The notes under the pieces were generated by a model. That model had not been told where the DNA came from, did not search any database, and saw only the letters and a list, made by a program, of their open reading frames with translations. A stretch of 64,000 bases of DNA from Paenibacillus sp. E222. GTDB taxonomy: Bacteria > Bacillota > Bacilli > Paenibacillales > Paenibacillaceae. The stretch covers positions 6,510,001 through 6,574,000 of the forward strand of contig NZ_CP058552.1 of assembly GCF_013401555.1 (NCBI RefSeq), read 5' to 3'. Positions 1 to 8,640 of the stretch are shown one piece after another. Every line of letters starts with the position of its first letter. Positions within the stretch are counted from its first letter, which is position 1. The position numbers and the translations under genes were made by a program.

Positions 1-245
1 GTCGAAGCTTCAGGCACCCAGTCGGCCAGTGATTCCTCAACATAGAAATGATCAGAGGACTTTATCAGTTCTTTACGCTGATGTTCATAAGTCGGATACA
101 GATAGAACGCTGGACTTTTCAACTCAAAACGTCGGGTTTCCTCCACAATCCCGCCTTTGCGCATCACCATAATCTGGCGACCCGTTTCCAGTGCTTTGAT
201 TGCGGAGGCCCATTCTTTTAATGCGGGTACAGTTGTGCCTATCAT
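1..245 (-). CDS. DUF1802 family protein, C-terminus cut off
   Basis: The reading frame runs from an ATG at 245 off the left edge of the window, giving about 81 residues. It begins MIGTTVPALKEWASAIKALE and continues with MRKGGIVEE and LYPTYEHQRKELI. This pattern (ALKEWA, an MRKGGI-type strand and a YPTYEHQ motif) is that of the DUF1802 family, small bacterial proteins of unknown function. A strong GGGGGAG Shine-Dalgarno sequence lies just upstream of the ATG. The gene is incomplete only because the window ends. No enzymatic role can be assigned. Confidence 0.7.
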   Translation of the reverse strand, partial: MIGTTVPALKEWASAIKALETGRQIMVMRKGGIVEETRRFELKSPAFYLYPTYEHQRKELIKSSDHFYVEESLADWVPEAS

Positions 246-370
246 AAGTTCTCCCCCCGAAGTCAGTCTTGTCAGCAGTATAGACGCTGGGCGCTATCCT
301 GACAACGTGAAAGTTAGGGTGGAGTAAATGTATGTTTATAAGGCAGCAAACTCGGTAAGTGAAGGTGGAA

Positions 371-832
371 TCAGCCCAAGAAAGAGCGAAGCATCCACAT
401 ATGTTTCTCCAGATCAGCCTTGAAGCCTGTCAGCATATCGGATGTTGGTTGATCTTCCGCAGCTTCTGCCACTTCAATACCTTCTTGGTACTCGTTCGAT
501 AATGTAGCAAAATCCTCGATCAGATTCTGTACCATTGTGTTGGCATCTTCGCCACCAGCGGCCTCTTGAATGGAGGACAACTCCAGATATTCTTTCATTG
601 TAGCTGCAGGGCTGCCTTTGAGGGTAAGAATGCGTTCAGCGATTTCATCCATTTGTACAGTCACTTCGTTGTAGAATTCTTCGAATTTCACGTGCAGCGT
701 GAAAAAGTTAGGTCCTTTTACATACCAGTGATAGTTATGGATTTTAACATACAGGACGTTCAGGTTTGCCACCTGACGATTAAGTACTTGTTCCACCGAT
801 TTTGCTTGATTTGTTTTGTTTTTTGTAGCCAT
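371..832 (-). CDS. dps: Dps/ferritin-like DNA-binding protein
   Basis: The product (153 aa) is a Dps-family mini-ferritin. Such proteins assemble as dodecamers, oxidise Fe(II) with hydrogen peroxide, store the iron and protect DNA in stress. The ferroxidase signature is visible: an NYHWYVKG motif near residue 33, then LHVKFEEFYNEV and a downstream MDEIAERI segment carrying the Asp/Glu ligands. Length and the C-terminal HMWMLRSFLG match the family. The ATG is preceded by AAGGATGGG at normal spacing. The gene is divergent from mtnK, with about 300 bp between the two starts. I looked for a clear PerR box in the AT-rich DNA just upstream and did not find one. Confidence 0.93.
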   Translation of the reverse strand: MATKNKTNQAKSVEQVLNRQVANLNVLYVKIHNYHWYVKGPNFFTLHVKFEEFYNEVTVQMDEIAERILTLKGSPAATMKEYLELSSIQEAAGGEDANTMVQNLIEDFATLSNEYQEGIEVAEAAEDQPTSDMLTGFKADLEKHMWMLRSFLG

Positions 833-877
833 CTTAATCCCATCCTTTTATTATAAAATTAGTCTGACATTCACTTG

Positions 878-895
878 ATTCAGGTCAACCTGAAT
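878..895. promoter_or_regulatory. Perfect 8-bp inverted repeat between dps and mtnK
   Basis: ATTCAGGT-CA-ACCTGAAT is a perfect inverted repeat with a 2-nt centre. It lies about 46 bp upstream of the dps start and 236 bp upstream of mtnK. It could be a dimeric repressor operator or a small RNA hairpin. An alternative pairing also exists between ACATTCA (867-873) and TGAATGT (891-897). The binding protein is unknown. Confidence 0.4.
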
Positions 896-900
896 GTAAA

Positions 901-963
901 TGACAGAGATTTAACATTTCGGCACCACCAAGTGGTGGGAAGCCTTGTCGGCGGTTTCTGTCA
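901..963 (+). promoter_or_regulatory. Structured DNA/RNA element in the mtnK leader
   Basis: TGACAGA (901-907) pairs perfectly with TCTGTCA (957-963), closing a domain. Inside it is a second perfect hairpin, CACCAC-CAA-GTGGTG (923-937). This two-stem arrangement sits about 170 bp upstream of the mtnK start. No S-box (SAM-I) signature, which controls mtnKA in Bacillus, can be recognised here. Whether the element is transcribed as part of the mtnK mRNA is not known. Confidence 0.35.
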
Positions 964-1130
964 ACCGTCCGGCCTATTTGTTTTTACCCGTACACCGGAA
1001 GTTCGAAACAAGTTCGGCATAGGCTGTCTCAAAAAAAGGGTACAAAAGCACAGTTATTTCCGATATACTGACATATACCAAGCAAAGAAGTGGGTTTTCC
1101 TGTTTCTTCATATATATGGAGGTGGCATTC

Positions 1131-2348
1131 TTGTCCCAATATCGCCCTTTAACACCCCAAGATGCAATCGAACTGGCCAAAACAATACCGGGTCCGTTTG
1201 AGGCAGATGCGAATCTGGAATGTCGTGAGATCGGTGACGGCAATCTGAATTTGGTCTTCCATATCACGGATCAGAACTCCGATAAAAGTATCATTATCAA
1301 ACAAGCTCTTCCTTATGCGAAAGTGGTCGGAGAATCATGGCCATTGTCTCTGGTACGTGCCAGAATTGAACGGGAAATCCTGCAGGAAGAGCATCGTTTA
1401 TGTCCGGGAATGGTGCCCGAAGTGTACCATTATGATGATGATCTCGCCTTAACCGTGATGGAGGATTTGAGCGATCATGTGATTATGCGTAAAGGCCTCA
1501 TCGATGGCGGAACATATCCTCTTTTTGCAGAACATATCGGGGAGTTCATGGCGAGAACATTGTTTTTCACATCAGATCTTGGCATGAACCAGCAATTGAA
1601 GAAAGAGAAACAGGGCAGATTCGTCAATCCGGATCAATGTAAAATAACCGAGGATCTGATCTTTGATGAACCGTATCGCATTGCGGAGAAAAATAATTAT
1701 GAGGCTTCCATTGAAGATGAGGCGGAAGCACTTCGTACAGATGGAGAACTTCATCTTGAAGTAGCTTTGTTGCGTGAGAAATTTCTCACCCATGGACAAG
1801 CCCTACTTCATGGTGACTTGCACACAGGCAGTATTTTTGTGACACCTGAATCCACGAAAGTCATTGACCCCGAATTTGCCTATTTCGGTCCAATGGGATT
1901 TGATGTAGGAGCCGTGCTTGCCAATCTGCTTCTCCACTACGCCTCGCTGCCAGGTCGAATTCAGGAGCAGAAGGCTCTTCATGAGCGTGAAACGATTTTG
2001 CTGGATATGGTTCGTGACGTGTGGACTGAATTCGAATCCCGCTTCCGTGGTTTGTGGACTTCCGACCTGATTGATCCTATGGCTAAGGCGCCTGGATACC
2101 AAGATCATTATGTTCAACAATTATTCAGAGATTCTGCTGGCTTTGCTGGCGCGAAAATGGTCCGCCGTATTGTTGGACTTGCGCATGTCGCAGATATCGA
2201 TACGATTGAAGATGCAACACAACGTGAATGTGCTCAGCGCAAAGCGTTGGCAATCGGTAAAGCACTTATCAAGCGTAATCGCAATCTGAATACCATTGGT
2301 GAACTTCTAGATACAGTAGCTACAGCGGTTACTTCTATTAAAGCCTGA
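1131..2348 (+). CDS. mtnK: 5-methylthioribose kinase
   Basis: MtnK phosphorylates 5-methylthioribose at O1 with ATP, the step before MtnA in methionine salvage. The protein has the aminoglycoside-phosphotransferase fold. [15 protein letters not shown] is the N-lobe glycine loop typical of Mtn[13 protein letters not shown] is the catalytic loop with the HGD motif, and [17 protein letters not shown] is the metal-binding DPE segment. I chose the TTG start at 1131 because GGAGGTGG lies 6-7 nt upstream of it. An in-frame ATG at 1116 overlaps that Shine-Dalgarno sequence and is an unlikely start. From TTG the protein has 405 residues, as expected for the family. mtnA follows 44 nt downstream, so the two form an operon. 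Confidence 0.95.
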   Translation: MSQYRPLTPQDAIELAKTIPGPFEADANLECREIGDGNLNLVFHITDQNSDKSIIIKQALPYAKVVGESWPLSLVRARIEREILQEEHRLCPGMVPEVYHYDDDLALTVMEDLSDHVIMRKGLIDGGTYPLFAEHIGEFMARTLFFTSDLGMNQQLKKEKQGRFVNPDQCKITEDLIFDEPYRIAEKNNYEASIEDEAEALRTDGELHLEVALLREKFLTHGQALLHGDLHTGSIFVTPESTKVIDPEFAYFGPMGFDVGAVLANLLLHYASLPGRIQEQKALHERETILLDMVRDVWTEFESRFRGLWTSDLIDPMAKAPGYQDHYVQQLFRDSAGFAGAKMVRRIVGLAHVADIDTIEDATQRECAQRKALAIGKALIKRNRNLNTIGELLDTVATAVTSIKA

Positions 2349-2392
2349 CTCAAAGAATGATACGGCTTAACTCAAGGAACGGAGGAACATCC

Positions 2393-3466
2393 ATGACAAC
2401 CCCTGAACATCAGCCTCTGTCCTCTCTTATATGGAAACAGGACAAGCTTGAAATGCTTGACCAGCGTCTGCTGCCTGAAACAATTCTTATGCTGAAACTA
2501 TACACGCCCGAAGAAGTATGGGAATCCATCCACTCGATGAAAGTACGCGGCGCTCCCGCCATCGGGATTGCTGCTGCATTCGGCGTCGTACTAGGTGCCA
2601 AAGCATATGACGGACTTGCCATACAAGGCTGGCTGGATCACGTAAAATCCATCTGTGCTCACCTTGCCACTTCCCGTCCAACGGCTGTTAACCTGTTCTG
2701 GGCGCTGGATCGCATGATGCAAAAAGCCAGTGACCTCGCTGAATCCGGTGCAAGCATCGAAGATAGCAATGCTGCTCTCGAAGCGGAAGCTCTCTTGATT
2801 CAGAAAGAAGACGAAGAAGTTTGCCGCCTTATCGGTGAAAACGCTCTTCCTTTGTTCGCAGACGGTATGGGTGTACTTACCCACTGTAATGCAGGCGGAC
2901 TTGCAACCGCAAAATACGGAACGGCGACTGCACCGATGTACCTCGCTCACGAGCGCGGCATCAACCTGAAAGTATTCGCAGACGAAACCCGCCCTGTCCT
3001 TCAGGGTGCACGCCTTACGGCCTTCGAGCTCCAGCAAGCTGGTATTGACGTTACCTTGATCTGCGACAACATGGCAGGCATGGTCATGTCCAAAGGCTGG
3101 ATTCAGGCCGTTATCGTAGGTACAGACCGCGTCGCTGCCAATGGGGATGTAGCTAACAAAATCGGAACTTACAGCGTAGCGGTCCTTGCCAAAGCGCACA
3201 ATATTCCATTCTATGTAGCCAGCCCGCTGTCCACCATTGACCTGTCTACACCATCCGGAGATCTCATTCCGATTGAGGAACGTGCTGCGGAGGAAATAAC
3301 CGAAGGATTTGGTAAACGTACAGCACCGCAAGGTGTAAAAGTATTCAACCCGGCGTTTGATGTCACTCCTAATGAATATGTAACGGCCATTATTACGGAA
3401 AAAGGCGTTGTTCGTGCTCCTTTCAAAGAGAATCTGTCTGCCTTGTTCGCCAAGGATGAATCTTAA
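2393..3466 (+). CDS. mtnA: S-methyl-5-thioribose-1-phosphate isomerase
   Basis: MtnA converts methylthioribose-1-phosphate to methylthioribulose-1-phosphate in methionine salvage. The product (357 aa) shows the family signatures: [13 protein letters not shown] near the N-terminus, [11 protein letters not shown] with the catalytic Cys, [18 protein letters not shown], and [19 protein letters not shown] with the catalytic Asp. The ATG at 2393 follows GGAGG at good spacing. Upstream in-frame codons would add an unconserved tail. It is co-transcribed with mtnK and followed by a terminator. The later salvage genes (mtnB, mtnD, mtnW/X) are not in this window. Confidence 0.96.
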   Translation: MTTPEHQPLSSLIWKQDKLEMLDQRLLPETILMLKLYTPEEVWESIHSMKVRGAPAIGIAAAFGVVLGAKAYDGLAIQGWLDHVKSICAHLATSRPTAVNLFWALDRMMQKASDLAESGASIEDSNAALEAEALLIQKEDEEVCRLIGENALPLFADGMGVLTHCNAGGLATAKYGTATAPMYLAHERGINLKVFADETRPVLQGARLTAFELQQAGIDVTLICDNMAGMVMSKGWIQAVIVGTDRVAANGDVANKIGTYSVAVLAKAHNIPFYVASPLSTIDLSTPSGDLIPIEERAAEEITEGFGKRTAPQGVKVFNPAFDVTPNEYVTAIITEKGVVRAPFKENLSALFAKDES

Positions 3467-3508
3467 ATTAATGGAAGTATGTTTTATCGTTTGTGTAGGA
3501 TGGTGTAC

Positions 3509-3542
3509 AAAAAAAGGCTTCCCAATGGGGAGCCCTTTTTTT
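3509..3542 (+). terminator. Rho-independent terminator after mtnA
   Basis: The stem GGCTTCCC/GGGGAGCC (one G-T pair, AAT loop) is followed by seven T. An A-run on the 5' side means it can also act on the minus strand, for the converging yunC-like gene. Confidence 0.85.
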
Positions 3543-3645
3543 GTAGTTGCAGATGTATTCGACGTTGAGATGAGTACTGGTGTCACAAAAGTCGACTTTG
3601 ATAAAGGGATTGATCATCCATAATCATCTGTAATCACCCTTGGAC

Positions 3646-3948
3646 TTAGATCATCTTGAGCAATGCTTCTACACCCGTCATGCCAACCGTAATGCCCATA
3701 GCTTCGGCTTCCGTGGTCACCGACTCCATAGGTGCATGCAGCAGCTGTTCCAATGTGCGCACGCCAACCGCCCGAGCTGCAATAATTTTGCGATCCCCAA
3801 GCTTCTCATTAAGTAATCCCACATCCAGTGCTCCGCACATGATATATCCTTTGGATGTATTAATCGTCAGTAATGTCGTTTTGGGCAGCTTTACCTCTAC
3901 CCCGACCAGAACATGTTCTCCAACCACAATCGGCTCCATCGTCACCAT
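3646..3948 (-). CDS. DUF1805 protein, YunC-like
   Basis: The product (100 aa from the chosen start) matches the YunC/DUF1805 family. The core VKLPKTTLLTINTSKGYIMCGALDVGLLNEK followed by AARAVGVRTLEQLL and a GMTGVEALLKMI end is closely similar to what I know of B. subtilis YunC (about 101 aa). The function is not established. The frame is open 33 codons further upstream, but the length of YunC and a GGAGG 14 nt before the ATG at 3948 favour the shorter protein. The spacing is long, so the start is not certain. The gene is monocistronic and converges on mtnA. Confidence 0.8.
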   Translation of the reverse strand: MVTMEPIVVGEHVLVGVEVKLPKTTLLTINTSKGYIMCGALDVGLLNEKLGDRKIIAARAVGVRTLEQLLHAPMESVTTEAEAMGITVGMTGVEALLKMI

Positions 3949-4181
3949 AATTTCCCGATACACCTCCTCGTTCCGCAGGTCACGATAATTGTATGCCTCA
4001 TTCTGGATAGCGGTGTGGACACCTGCGGAAAAGGATTGGAAATGCATATGGTTTTACTTGAATTGGCCTAAGGGGTTCCCTCATTTTCTATGTCTCCAGC
4101 ACTATGATTATTGCCATTTTAATGATATAGTGTATTGAAGCATGTTTTTTGCTGACATATCTTTTAACGGGGCTGGGATGA

Positions 4182-4760
4182 ATGAAAGAAACCTTATCCA
4201 ACGAAGAAGAAATCGGCTTTTTATTCAATGTCGATATTCTTATTAAGAGCCGCTCGAATGCATTGGCACTGCAGTCCCTGTTGGAGTTCATAAACAAAGA
4301 GGAACAAATTGCGGACTTCCGGATTCAATCCGGCATAGAGCTTGGCAAAATTATTGAAGTGACACTGCAGTCCAAAAAGGACTCATTCGCCTTTCTTCAT
4401 AAAGAAAGAAAAAAATCACAATCCAATGCAAGACAAAAAAGCACATCACCAAATCAAGCGACGGCTTCAACCGTTCCAGTCACACCACAAAGTGAAATCG
4501 ATACATCTGCTTCCCAGAAAGCTCCTTCAACTGAAGCATCCAACACTACCAACGGAAATTCATTCGATGTATGGATTGATACCCTTATCAAAGAAAACCG
4601 TCTTACTCGGATCGTTGTGAACAACAAAAATGGCAGGCATCAGAGCATTCCATGCCGCATTTTGAATTTTGATCGGGATACCAGTGTTGTAAGCGTCTAC
4701 CATGTGGATGAAAAACAAGTGTATACGTTCCGAACCAATGAAATTGATGAGTTTCTTTAA
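4182..4760 (+). CDS. Hypothetical protein with a possible LSm/Hfq-like C-terminal domain
   Basis: This 192-residue protein matches no named family that I can recall. It has three parts. Residues 1-85 form a charged, probably helical domain (NEEEIGFLFNVDILI, LQSLLEFINKEEQI). Residues 86-130 are a low-complexity Ser/Thr/Gln/Ala linker. Residues 130-192 are a compact domain that reads like a small Sm-like barrel: a short helix (DTLIKEN), a strand RIVVNN, NG, IPCRILNFDRDTSVVSVYH (Sm1-like), then VYTFRTNEIDEF (Sm2-like). Hfq has the same order of helix, NG turn, FD turn and YKHAI strand. The Shine-Dalgarno sequence is weak. A terminator follows and no operon partner is present. Confidence 0.6.
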   Translation: MKETLSNEEEIGFLFNVDILIKSRSNALALQSLLEFINKEEQIADFRIQSGIELGKIIEVTLQSKKDSFAFLHKERKKSQSNARQKSTSPNQATASTVPVTPQSEIDTSASQKAPSTEASNTTNGNSFDVWIDTLIKENRLTRIVVNNKNGRHQSIPCRILNFDRDTSVVSVYHVDEKQVYTFRTNEIDEFL

Positions 4761-4782
4761 CTCCATGAACATTCAAACGAAA

Positions 4783-4832
4783 AGCAACTTACGGGGGAAT
4801 TCCATAACATTTCCCAGGCAAGTTGCTTTTTT
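4783..4832 (+). terminator. Terminator after the LSm-like gene
   Basis: AAGCAACTT and AAGTTGCTT are complementary arms around a 30-nt loop, followed by a run of T. The A-rich 5' side may let it serve the converging DUF423 gene as well. Confidence 0.7.
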
Positions 4833-4909
4833 AGGTGTTCATTCACGTAACAATGAGTTGGCACATCGTTAGTTATCCTTAATCTATGCCCAAGCATTGT
4901 AAATCATCA

Positions 4910-5293
4910 TTAGCGATCTTTTCCACGTTGCCATACGTCTATTGCTAATAACAACCATCCGACAATAAAGGCTACCCCGCCGATTGGCGTGATGGCTCCC
5001 CATATTTTAATACCTGAAATACTCAGTACATACAAACTGCCCGAGAATATGATAATTCCGATAAACAGCAGGCGTGCTGCCCACTTGAGCTTGGTAGAAG
5101 GTCCAAGTTGACCCGCTGTAAGACCAATAATGAGCAATCCGATTGCATGTATCATGTGGTACTGCACTCCGGTTTCATACACGGCTATGGCATCTGCACC
5201 AATTTTTTCCTTGAGCATATGTGCACCAAACGCACCAATAGCTACAGAAAGCATTGTCAGTACAGCACCAAGCATCATCCATTTCCGTTGCAT
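4910..5293 (-). CDS. DUF423 family membrane protein
   Basis: This is a small integral membrane protein (127 aa) of the DUF423/YwdK type with four predicted membrane segments. Recognisable family features are the N-terminal SVAIGAFGAHMLKEKI, the YETGVQYHMIHAIGLLIIGL stretch and ITPIGGVAFIVGWLLLA near the end. The molecular function of the family is unknown. The ATG at 5293 is preceded by GGGAG at 9 nt. A TTG ten codons further upstream lacks a comparable ribosome site. The gene is monocistronic. Confidence 0.85.
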   Translation of the reverse strand: MQRKWMMLGAVLTMLSVAIGAFGAHMLKEKIGADAIAVYETGVQYHMIHAIGLLIIGLTAGQLGPSTKLKWAARLLFIGIIIFSGSLYVLSISGIKIWGAITPIGGVAFIVGWLLLAIDVWQRGKDR

Positions 5294-5572
5294 TTGCCTT
5301 CTCTCCCTTAATTCATCTCTCAACTATTCATTTTAACGAATCCTTGCAGTGTTTACCAGCCAGCTACGATGTGAAGGCATTTATATGTCTGGTTATATAT
5401 ACTTTGCTTCCCTTTAGCCTCAAAATCGACGAAAACTGGCGTGAAACCTTGATTTTTATCGATTTTTATGGAAAAGTAAAAAGGAATGCCTTCATTCTCT
5501 TGATGGGAATCATAATACCCGGATTAGGTTAATTACACTCATGACCACGATTAAGGGAGGGATAAACCATTT

Positions 5573-6049
5573 ATGGATAATCAAAATAACCAGAATCGTC
5601 ACCATCCTTATCAATCCGGTTCCGCTGCGGATTATTCAGATCCCAATCATGATAATTTGTTTACACCTTACCCCTCCGACCTGAAAGATCCATCCATGGA
5701 TCGATTGAAACATTCCGGGCCTGGTATTGCAAGTTTTGTGATTGGATTGGTCTCAATCATTGGTTACATGCTGACTTTATTTATTGCTACGATGGCTATC
5801 AACAGTGCAGTTCGCGTCGTAACCACACCGATTCAAGTGGAAGAGATTGCATTACATCCAGCAGTTGTTCTGGCTTCTCTGGCTGTTCTTGTTTGTTTGG
5901 TTCTTAATCTCGCCGGACTCATTCTCGGTGTGATTGGGCTAATTCTCAAGAATCGAAAAAAAGTCTTTGCTATCATCGGAACCATTCTCAGCGGAGTCAT
6001 GATTCTGGCGTTTGCAGTACTTATTATTGCTGGTATCTATATGATGTAA
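5573..6049 (+). CDS. Hypothetical membrane protein, three TM segments
   Basis: This 158-residue protein was not recognised as a named family beyond resembling DUF4064/DUF4190-type small membrane proteins. Residues 1-48 are a hydrophilic, Asn/Pro/Asp-rich cytoplasmic tail. Three hydrophobic segments follow: GIASFVIGLVSIIGYMLTLF, VVLASLAVLVCLVLNLAGLI and VFAIIGTILSGVMILAFAVL. A short external loop separates the first two. The LAGLILGVIGLILKNRKK motif (Gly-rich helix, then a basic patch) is typical of this protein type. GGGAGGG lies 11 nt before the ATG. No pathway context is visible. Confidence 0.75.
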   Translation: MDNQNNQNRHHPYQSGSAADYSDPNHDNLFTPYPSDLKDPSMDRLKHSGPGIASFVIGLVSIIGYMLTLFIATMAINSAVRVVTTPIQVEEIALHPAVVLASLAVLVCLVLNLAGLILGVIGLILKNRKKVFAIIGTILSGVMILAFAVLIIAGIYMM

Positions 6050-6063
6050 AAGCTTATATCCGC

Positions 6064-6093
6064 TTGACATTCATTCCACAAAAATGATAGTGA
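6064..6093 (+). promoter_or_regulatory. Possible sigma-A promoter of degV-family gene
   Basis: A consensus TTGACA -35 box is followed after 18 nt by TAGTGA, a weak -10. It lies about 75 bp upstream of the degV start. Confidence 0.4.
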
Positions 6094-6169
6094 AGTAACA
6101 CTAATCCACCTCAACTGGATTCATATGATCCATTCTATTGCCAAATTTTCGTATCCAAAGGAGATTGAC

Positions 6170-7018
6170 ATGTCGCGAATTAAAATTTTCACGGACAGCA
6201 CAAGTGATCTGGCCCCAGCATGGATCCAGCAGCACGATATCGGTATCATCCCTTTATATGTCGTGTTCGGTGAGGAATCACTGAAGGACGGTGCTGAAAT
6301 TAAGCCGGAACAGCTCTATGAACGTGTAAGCAGAGATGGGCGTCTGCCCAAAACGGCTGCACCTTCACCTGCTGATTTCATGACGGCATTTCAACCTTAC
6401 ATAGAACAAGGGTATGATATCTTATATATCAGCTTGTCCTCTGAACTTTCGTCAACTTACCAAAATGCAAGATTGGCCAGTTCCGAATTTCCGGAAGGCC
6501 GCATCTCTGTCGTGGATTCTCTGAATCTTTCTTCCGGGATTGGCCTAATGGTCATGAAGGCAGTTCATGCAGCAGAAAAAGGGCAGAGCCTGAAGGAGAT
6601 TACACAACTCGTCGAAGCCATCAAACCGAATGTGCGGACTGAATTTGTTATCGATACGTTGGAGTATTTATACAAAGGTGGACGCTGCTCTGGCATGCAA
6701 AACCTGATTGGCAGTCTGCTCAAAATTCGTCCCGTCATTCGTGTAGCCGATGGCAAGATGTCTCCTGCGTACAAAGTCCGTGGCAAACGGGAAAAGGCGC
6801 TGGAACAAATGCTGCAAAACACACTTAGCCATAAGGAACAGATTGACCGCGATCTCGTTATCGTTGTGCATACCATGGCCGAGGAAGACGCGCTTGATTT
6901 ACAGAAGTCTCTGCAGGAGCAAACCGGAGCACGAGTGGAATTGACTACGGCTGGCTGCGTTATATGTAGTCATTGTGGTCCCAAAACGATCGGCATTATT
7001 TATAACACAGTTCTATAA
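6170..7018 (+). CDS. DegV family fatty-acid-binding protein
   Basis: DegV/FakB proteins bind a fatty acid and present it to the FakA kinase for incorporation into phospholipid. The product (282 aa) opens with IKIFTDSTSDLAPAW. It carries KTAAPSPADFMTAF, the YISLSSELSSTYQNA segment with the conserved Ser/Thr, FVIDTLEYLYKGGRCSG and a C-terminal TAGCVICSHCGPKTIGI. All of these are family hallmarks. The ATG at 6170 follows AAAGGAGA, and an upstream in-frame ATG has no ribosome site. Which DegV/FakB paralogue this is cannot be said. It stands alone and ends at a strong terminator. Confidence 0.92.
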   Translation: MSRIKIFTDSTSDLAPAWIQQHDIGIIPLYVVFGEESLKDGAEIKPEQLYERVSRDGRLPKTAAPSPADFMTAFQPYIEQGYDILYISLSSELSSTYQNARLASSEFPEGRISVVDSLNLSSGIGLMVMKAVHAAEKGQSLKEITQLVEAIKPNVRTEFVIDTLEYLYKGGRCSGMQNLIGSLLKIRPVIRVADGKMSPAYKVRGKREKALEQMLQNTLSHKEQIDRDLVIVVHTMAEEDALDLQKSLQEQTGARVELTTAGCVICSHCGPKTIGIIYNTVL

Positions 7019-7095
7019 AAGTCCTTTCATCACACAACATGTTTCCTTAATAATTAGTATTACGTCCGTTAAAACCATCAAAAATCAAGCCAGAA

Positions 7096-7138
7096 AGGGC
7101 ATCCCAAGCTATTTATCCTAGCTCAGGATGCCCTTTTT
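7096..7138. terminator. Bidirectional terminator between degV and pdaA genes
   Basis: AAGGGCATCC and GGATGCCCTT form a perfect stem with a T-run on the plus strand. It lies between two converging genes and is likely used by degV. The minus-strand tail is weaker. Confidence 0.8.
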
Positions 7139-7157
7139 CGATGGTAACCATGTAACC

Positions 7158-7937
7158 TTAATAACTTTTTGTTTTCAGGTCATTCAAACTTTTGAACGCA
7201 TAGCCTTGCTTACGTGCCTCATCAATAATGGAGGCGAGCGCCTCCGTGTTATCCTTCGACACAGAGTGAAGCAGAATGACTGCTCCCGGATGAAGCTGTT
7301 TCAGAACTTGCTGACGTGCATAATCTGTCCCACGTTGCACTTTGGTATCCCAATCTTTATAGGCAACGGACCAAAACACATTAACGTAACCTTGGGCGTG
7401 GCTCTCTGCAAGCGTCCGATTGTTAAAAATGCCACGTGGTGGCCGCAAGAAGGTCGCTTGCTGTCCAGTCAACCGATTGACCTCAGATCGTACCTGATCA
7501 AGTTCTGTTCTTATTTTTTCATTGGAAACTCGGGTCATATCGGGATGGCTCCAGGAGTGGTTACCCACAATATGGCCTTCTGCCGCCATTCGCTTCACGA
7601 GCTCAGGCTGGTCTTTCAGATAATGGCCGGTGACAAAAAAAGCAGCTGGCACTTTCTTATCACGCAGAACATCCAATATAGCTGGCGTGAACCCATTTTC
7701 ATAGCCGTTATCAAACGTTAGATACAGCTCTTTCTGTTTCGTATCCCCCAGGAAAATGGCATCGTTATGCTGCAATATCTCCTTAAATCCTTCCTGATCA
7801 ATGGAAGGCAACTGTCCGTTTTGGCTTTTTTTGAAGCCAAAATGATAAGCTCCATTTATTGGCGATGCTTCAGTATGTGCCGGTAATATACCGAACGTCA
7901 ATACAGCCAGCAGCATGTAAAGAACCATTCGCTTCAT
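7158..7937 (-). CDS. pdaA: Polysaccharide deacetylase, PdaA-type muramic acid N-deacetylase
   Basis: PdaA removes the acetyl group of N-acetylmuramic acid in spore cortex precursors so that muramic delta-lactam can form. The product (259 aa) has an N-terminal signal peptide (MKRMVLYMLLAVLTFGILPA). The NodB domain begins with LYLTFDNGYENG around residue 75, where PdaA proteins replace the usual TFDDG by TFDNG. GNHSWSHPDM carries the metal-binding His pair, FLRPPRGIFN and ILLHSVSKDNTEAL supply the remaining conserved motifs. AGGAGCGG precedes the ATG. The gene is monocistronic, and the sporulation genes yhbH, spoVR and prkA lie further along the window. Confidence 0.9.
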   Translation of the reverse strand: MKRMVLYMLLAVLTFGILPAHTEASPINGAYHFGFKKSQNGQLPSIDQEGFKEILQHNDAIFLGDTKQKELYLTFDNGYENGFTPAILDVLRDKKVPAAFFVTGHYLKDQPELVKRMAAEGHIVGNHSWSHPDMTRVSNEKIRTELDQVRSEVNRLTGQQATFLRPPRGIFNNRTLAESHAQGYVNVFWSVAYKDWDTKVQRGTDYARQQVLKQLHPGAVILLHSVSKDNTEALASIIDEARKQGYAFKSLNDLKTKSY

Positions 7938-8093
7938 TGCTATCCGCTCCTGTTCCTGAAAAATTCGGTTTGTCGTTTCCTAGCACGAACACCTTCAGGT
8001 AATATGCCACAGGAACAGCTAATGTATGTAAATTTCGATTACAGATCACTTCACATACATACACCAATGGGACCCCACTTCTCATTACTTGAT

Positions 8094-8492
8094 TCAAAAC
8101 CGTTTATTATCTCGCTCGGGATGATGAAACAATTCAAGTAAAGTCTGAGGTTTCCCACTGGAAGCCAGCCACTCTCTAACCATTTCTATAGCACGTGTCT
8201 GACCGTCACCACTATCCCGCCAGGTAAGCAGCTCAATAACTTTAATAATCAGGGCAGACATATTATGGTTATCATGTTCAGAGCGATCTGCCCGCAATTT
8301 ATGATATAGAGCCTCCTGCTCCCAATCCAGCAAAATCTCGTCACCAATGGTAGGCTTCATCAAGGTGTATGCTCTACCACATCCTGAACAGCGAACCGCA
8401 CTGACCTGCTCTTGAGCAAAGATTACCTGGATATCCTGATCGCAATCCGCGCACTGGAAATAAACCTTTATGTTGTGTATGTTATTGTTCAT
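8094..8492 (-). CDS. Hypothetical zinc-ribbon protein
   Basis: This 132-residue protein belongs to no family I recognise. The N-terminal third carries a zinc ribbon, CADCDQD followed 16 residues later by CSGCGRAYTL, after a short strand. The rest is acidic and probably helical (ADRSEHDNHNMSALIIKVIELL, then IEMVREWLAS), with no catalytic signature. AGGAGG stands 9 nt before the ATG, so it is a well-formed gene. It is divergent from cysC (148 bp between the starts). A role in nucleic-acid or protein binding is only a guess. Confidence 0.7.
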   Translation of the reverse strand: MNNNIHNIKVYFQCADCDQDIQVIFAQEQVSAVRCSGCGRAYTLMKPTIGDEILLDWEQEALYHKLRADRSEHDNHNMSALIIKVIELLTWRDSGDGQTRAIEMVREWLASSGKPQTLLELFHHPERDNKRF

Positions 8493-8576
8493 GTTGGTGT
8501 TCCTCCTGCTATGTATGTACTACATCTATACCCGAATTGTCGTTGCTTCACGCTAAATTCCGCCAAATTCAGAAGG

Positions 8577-8585
8577 TGCTATAAT
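8577..8585 (+). promoter_or_regulatory. Extended -10 element upstream of cysC
   Basis: TGCTATAAT is a consensus extended -10 sequence 55 bp before the cysC start. No good -35 box was seen. Confidence 0.4.
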
Positions 8586-8640
8586 CTTGTAAATATGTTA
8601 AAATATTATACATATCATAAGTAGGAAGAGGCGGATATTC

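Noticed and set aside
833..870. PerR box upstream of dps
   Set aside because: The AT-rich stretch TTATTATAAAATTA matches the consensus too poorly when aligned base by base.
860..1130. SAM-I (S-box) riboswitch upstream of mtnK
   Set aside because: The conserved S-box segments (GGTGGAGGGA, GGCCCNNTGAANCC, GCAACC) are not present in order. Only unassigned stems were seen.
1116..1130. ATG start for mtnK at 1116
   Set aside because: This ATG overlaps the Shine-Dalgarno GGAGGTGG that serves the in-frame TTG at 1131.
2591..3586. Long open frame on the minus strand opposite mtnA (331 codons)
   Set aside because: It is antisense to a well-supported mtnA, has no ribosome site and its translation shows no family features (rich in Cys, His and Arg).
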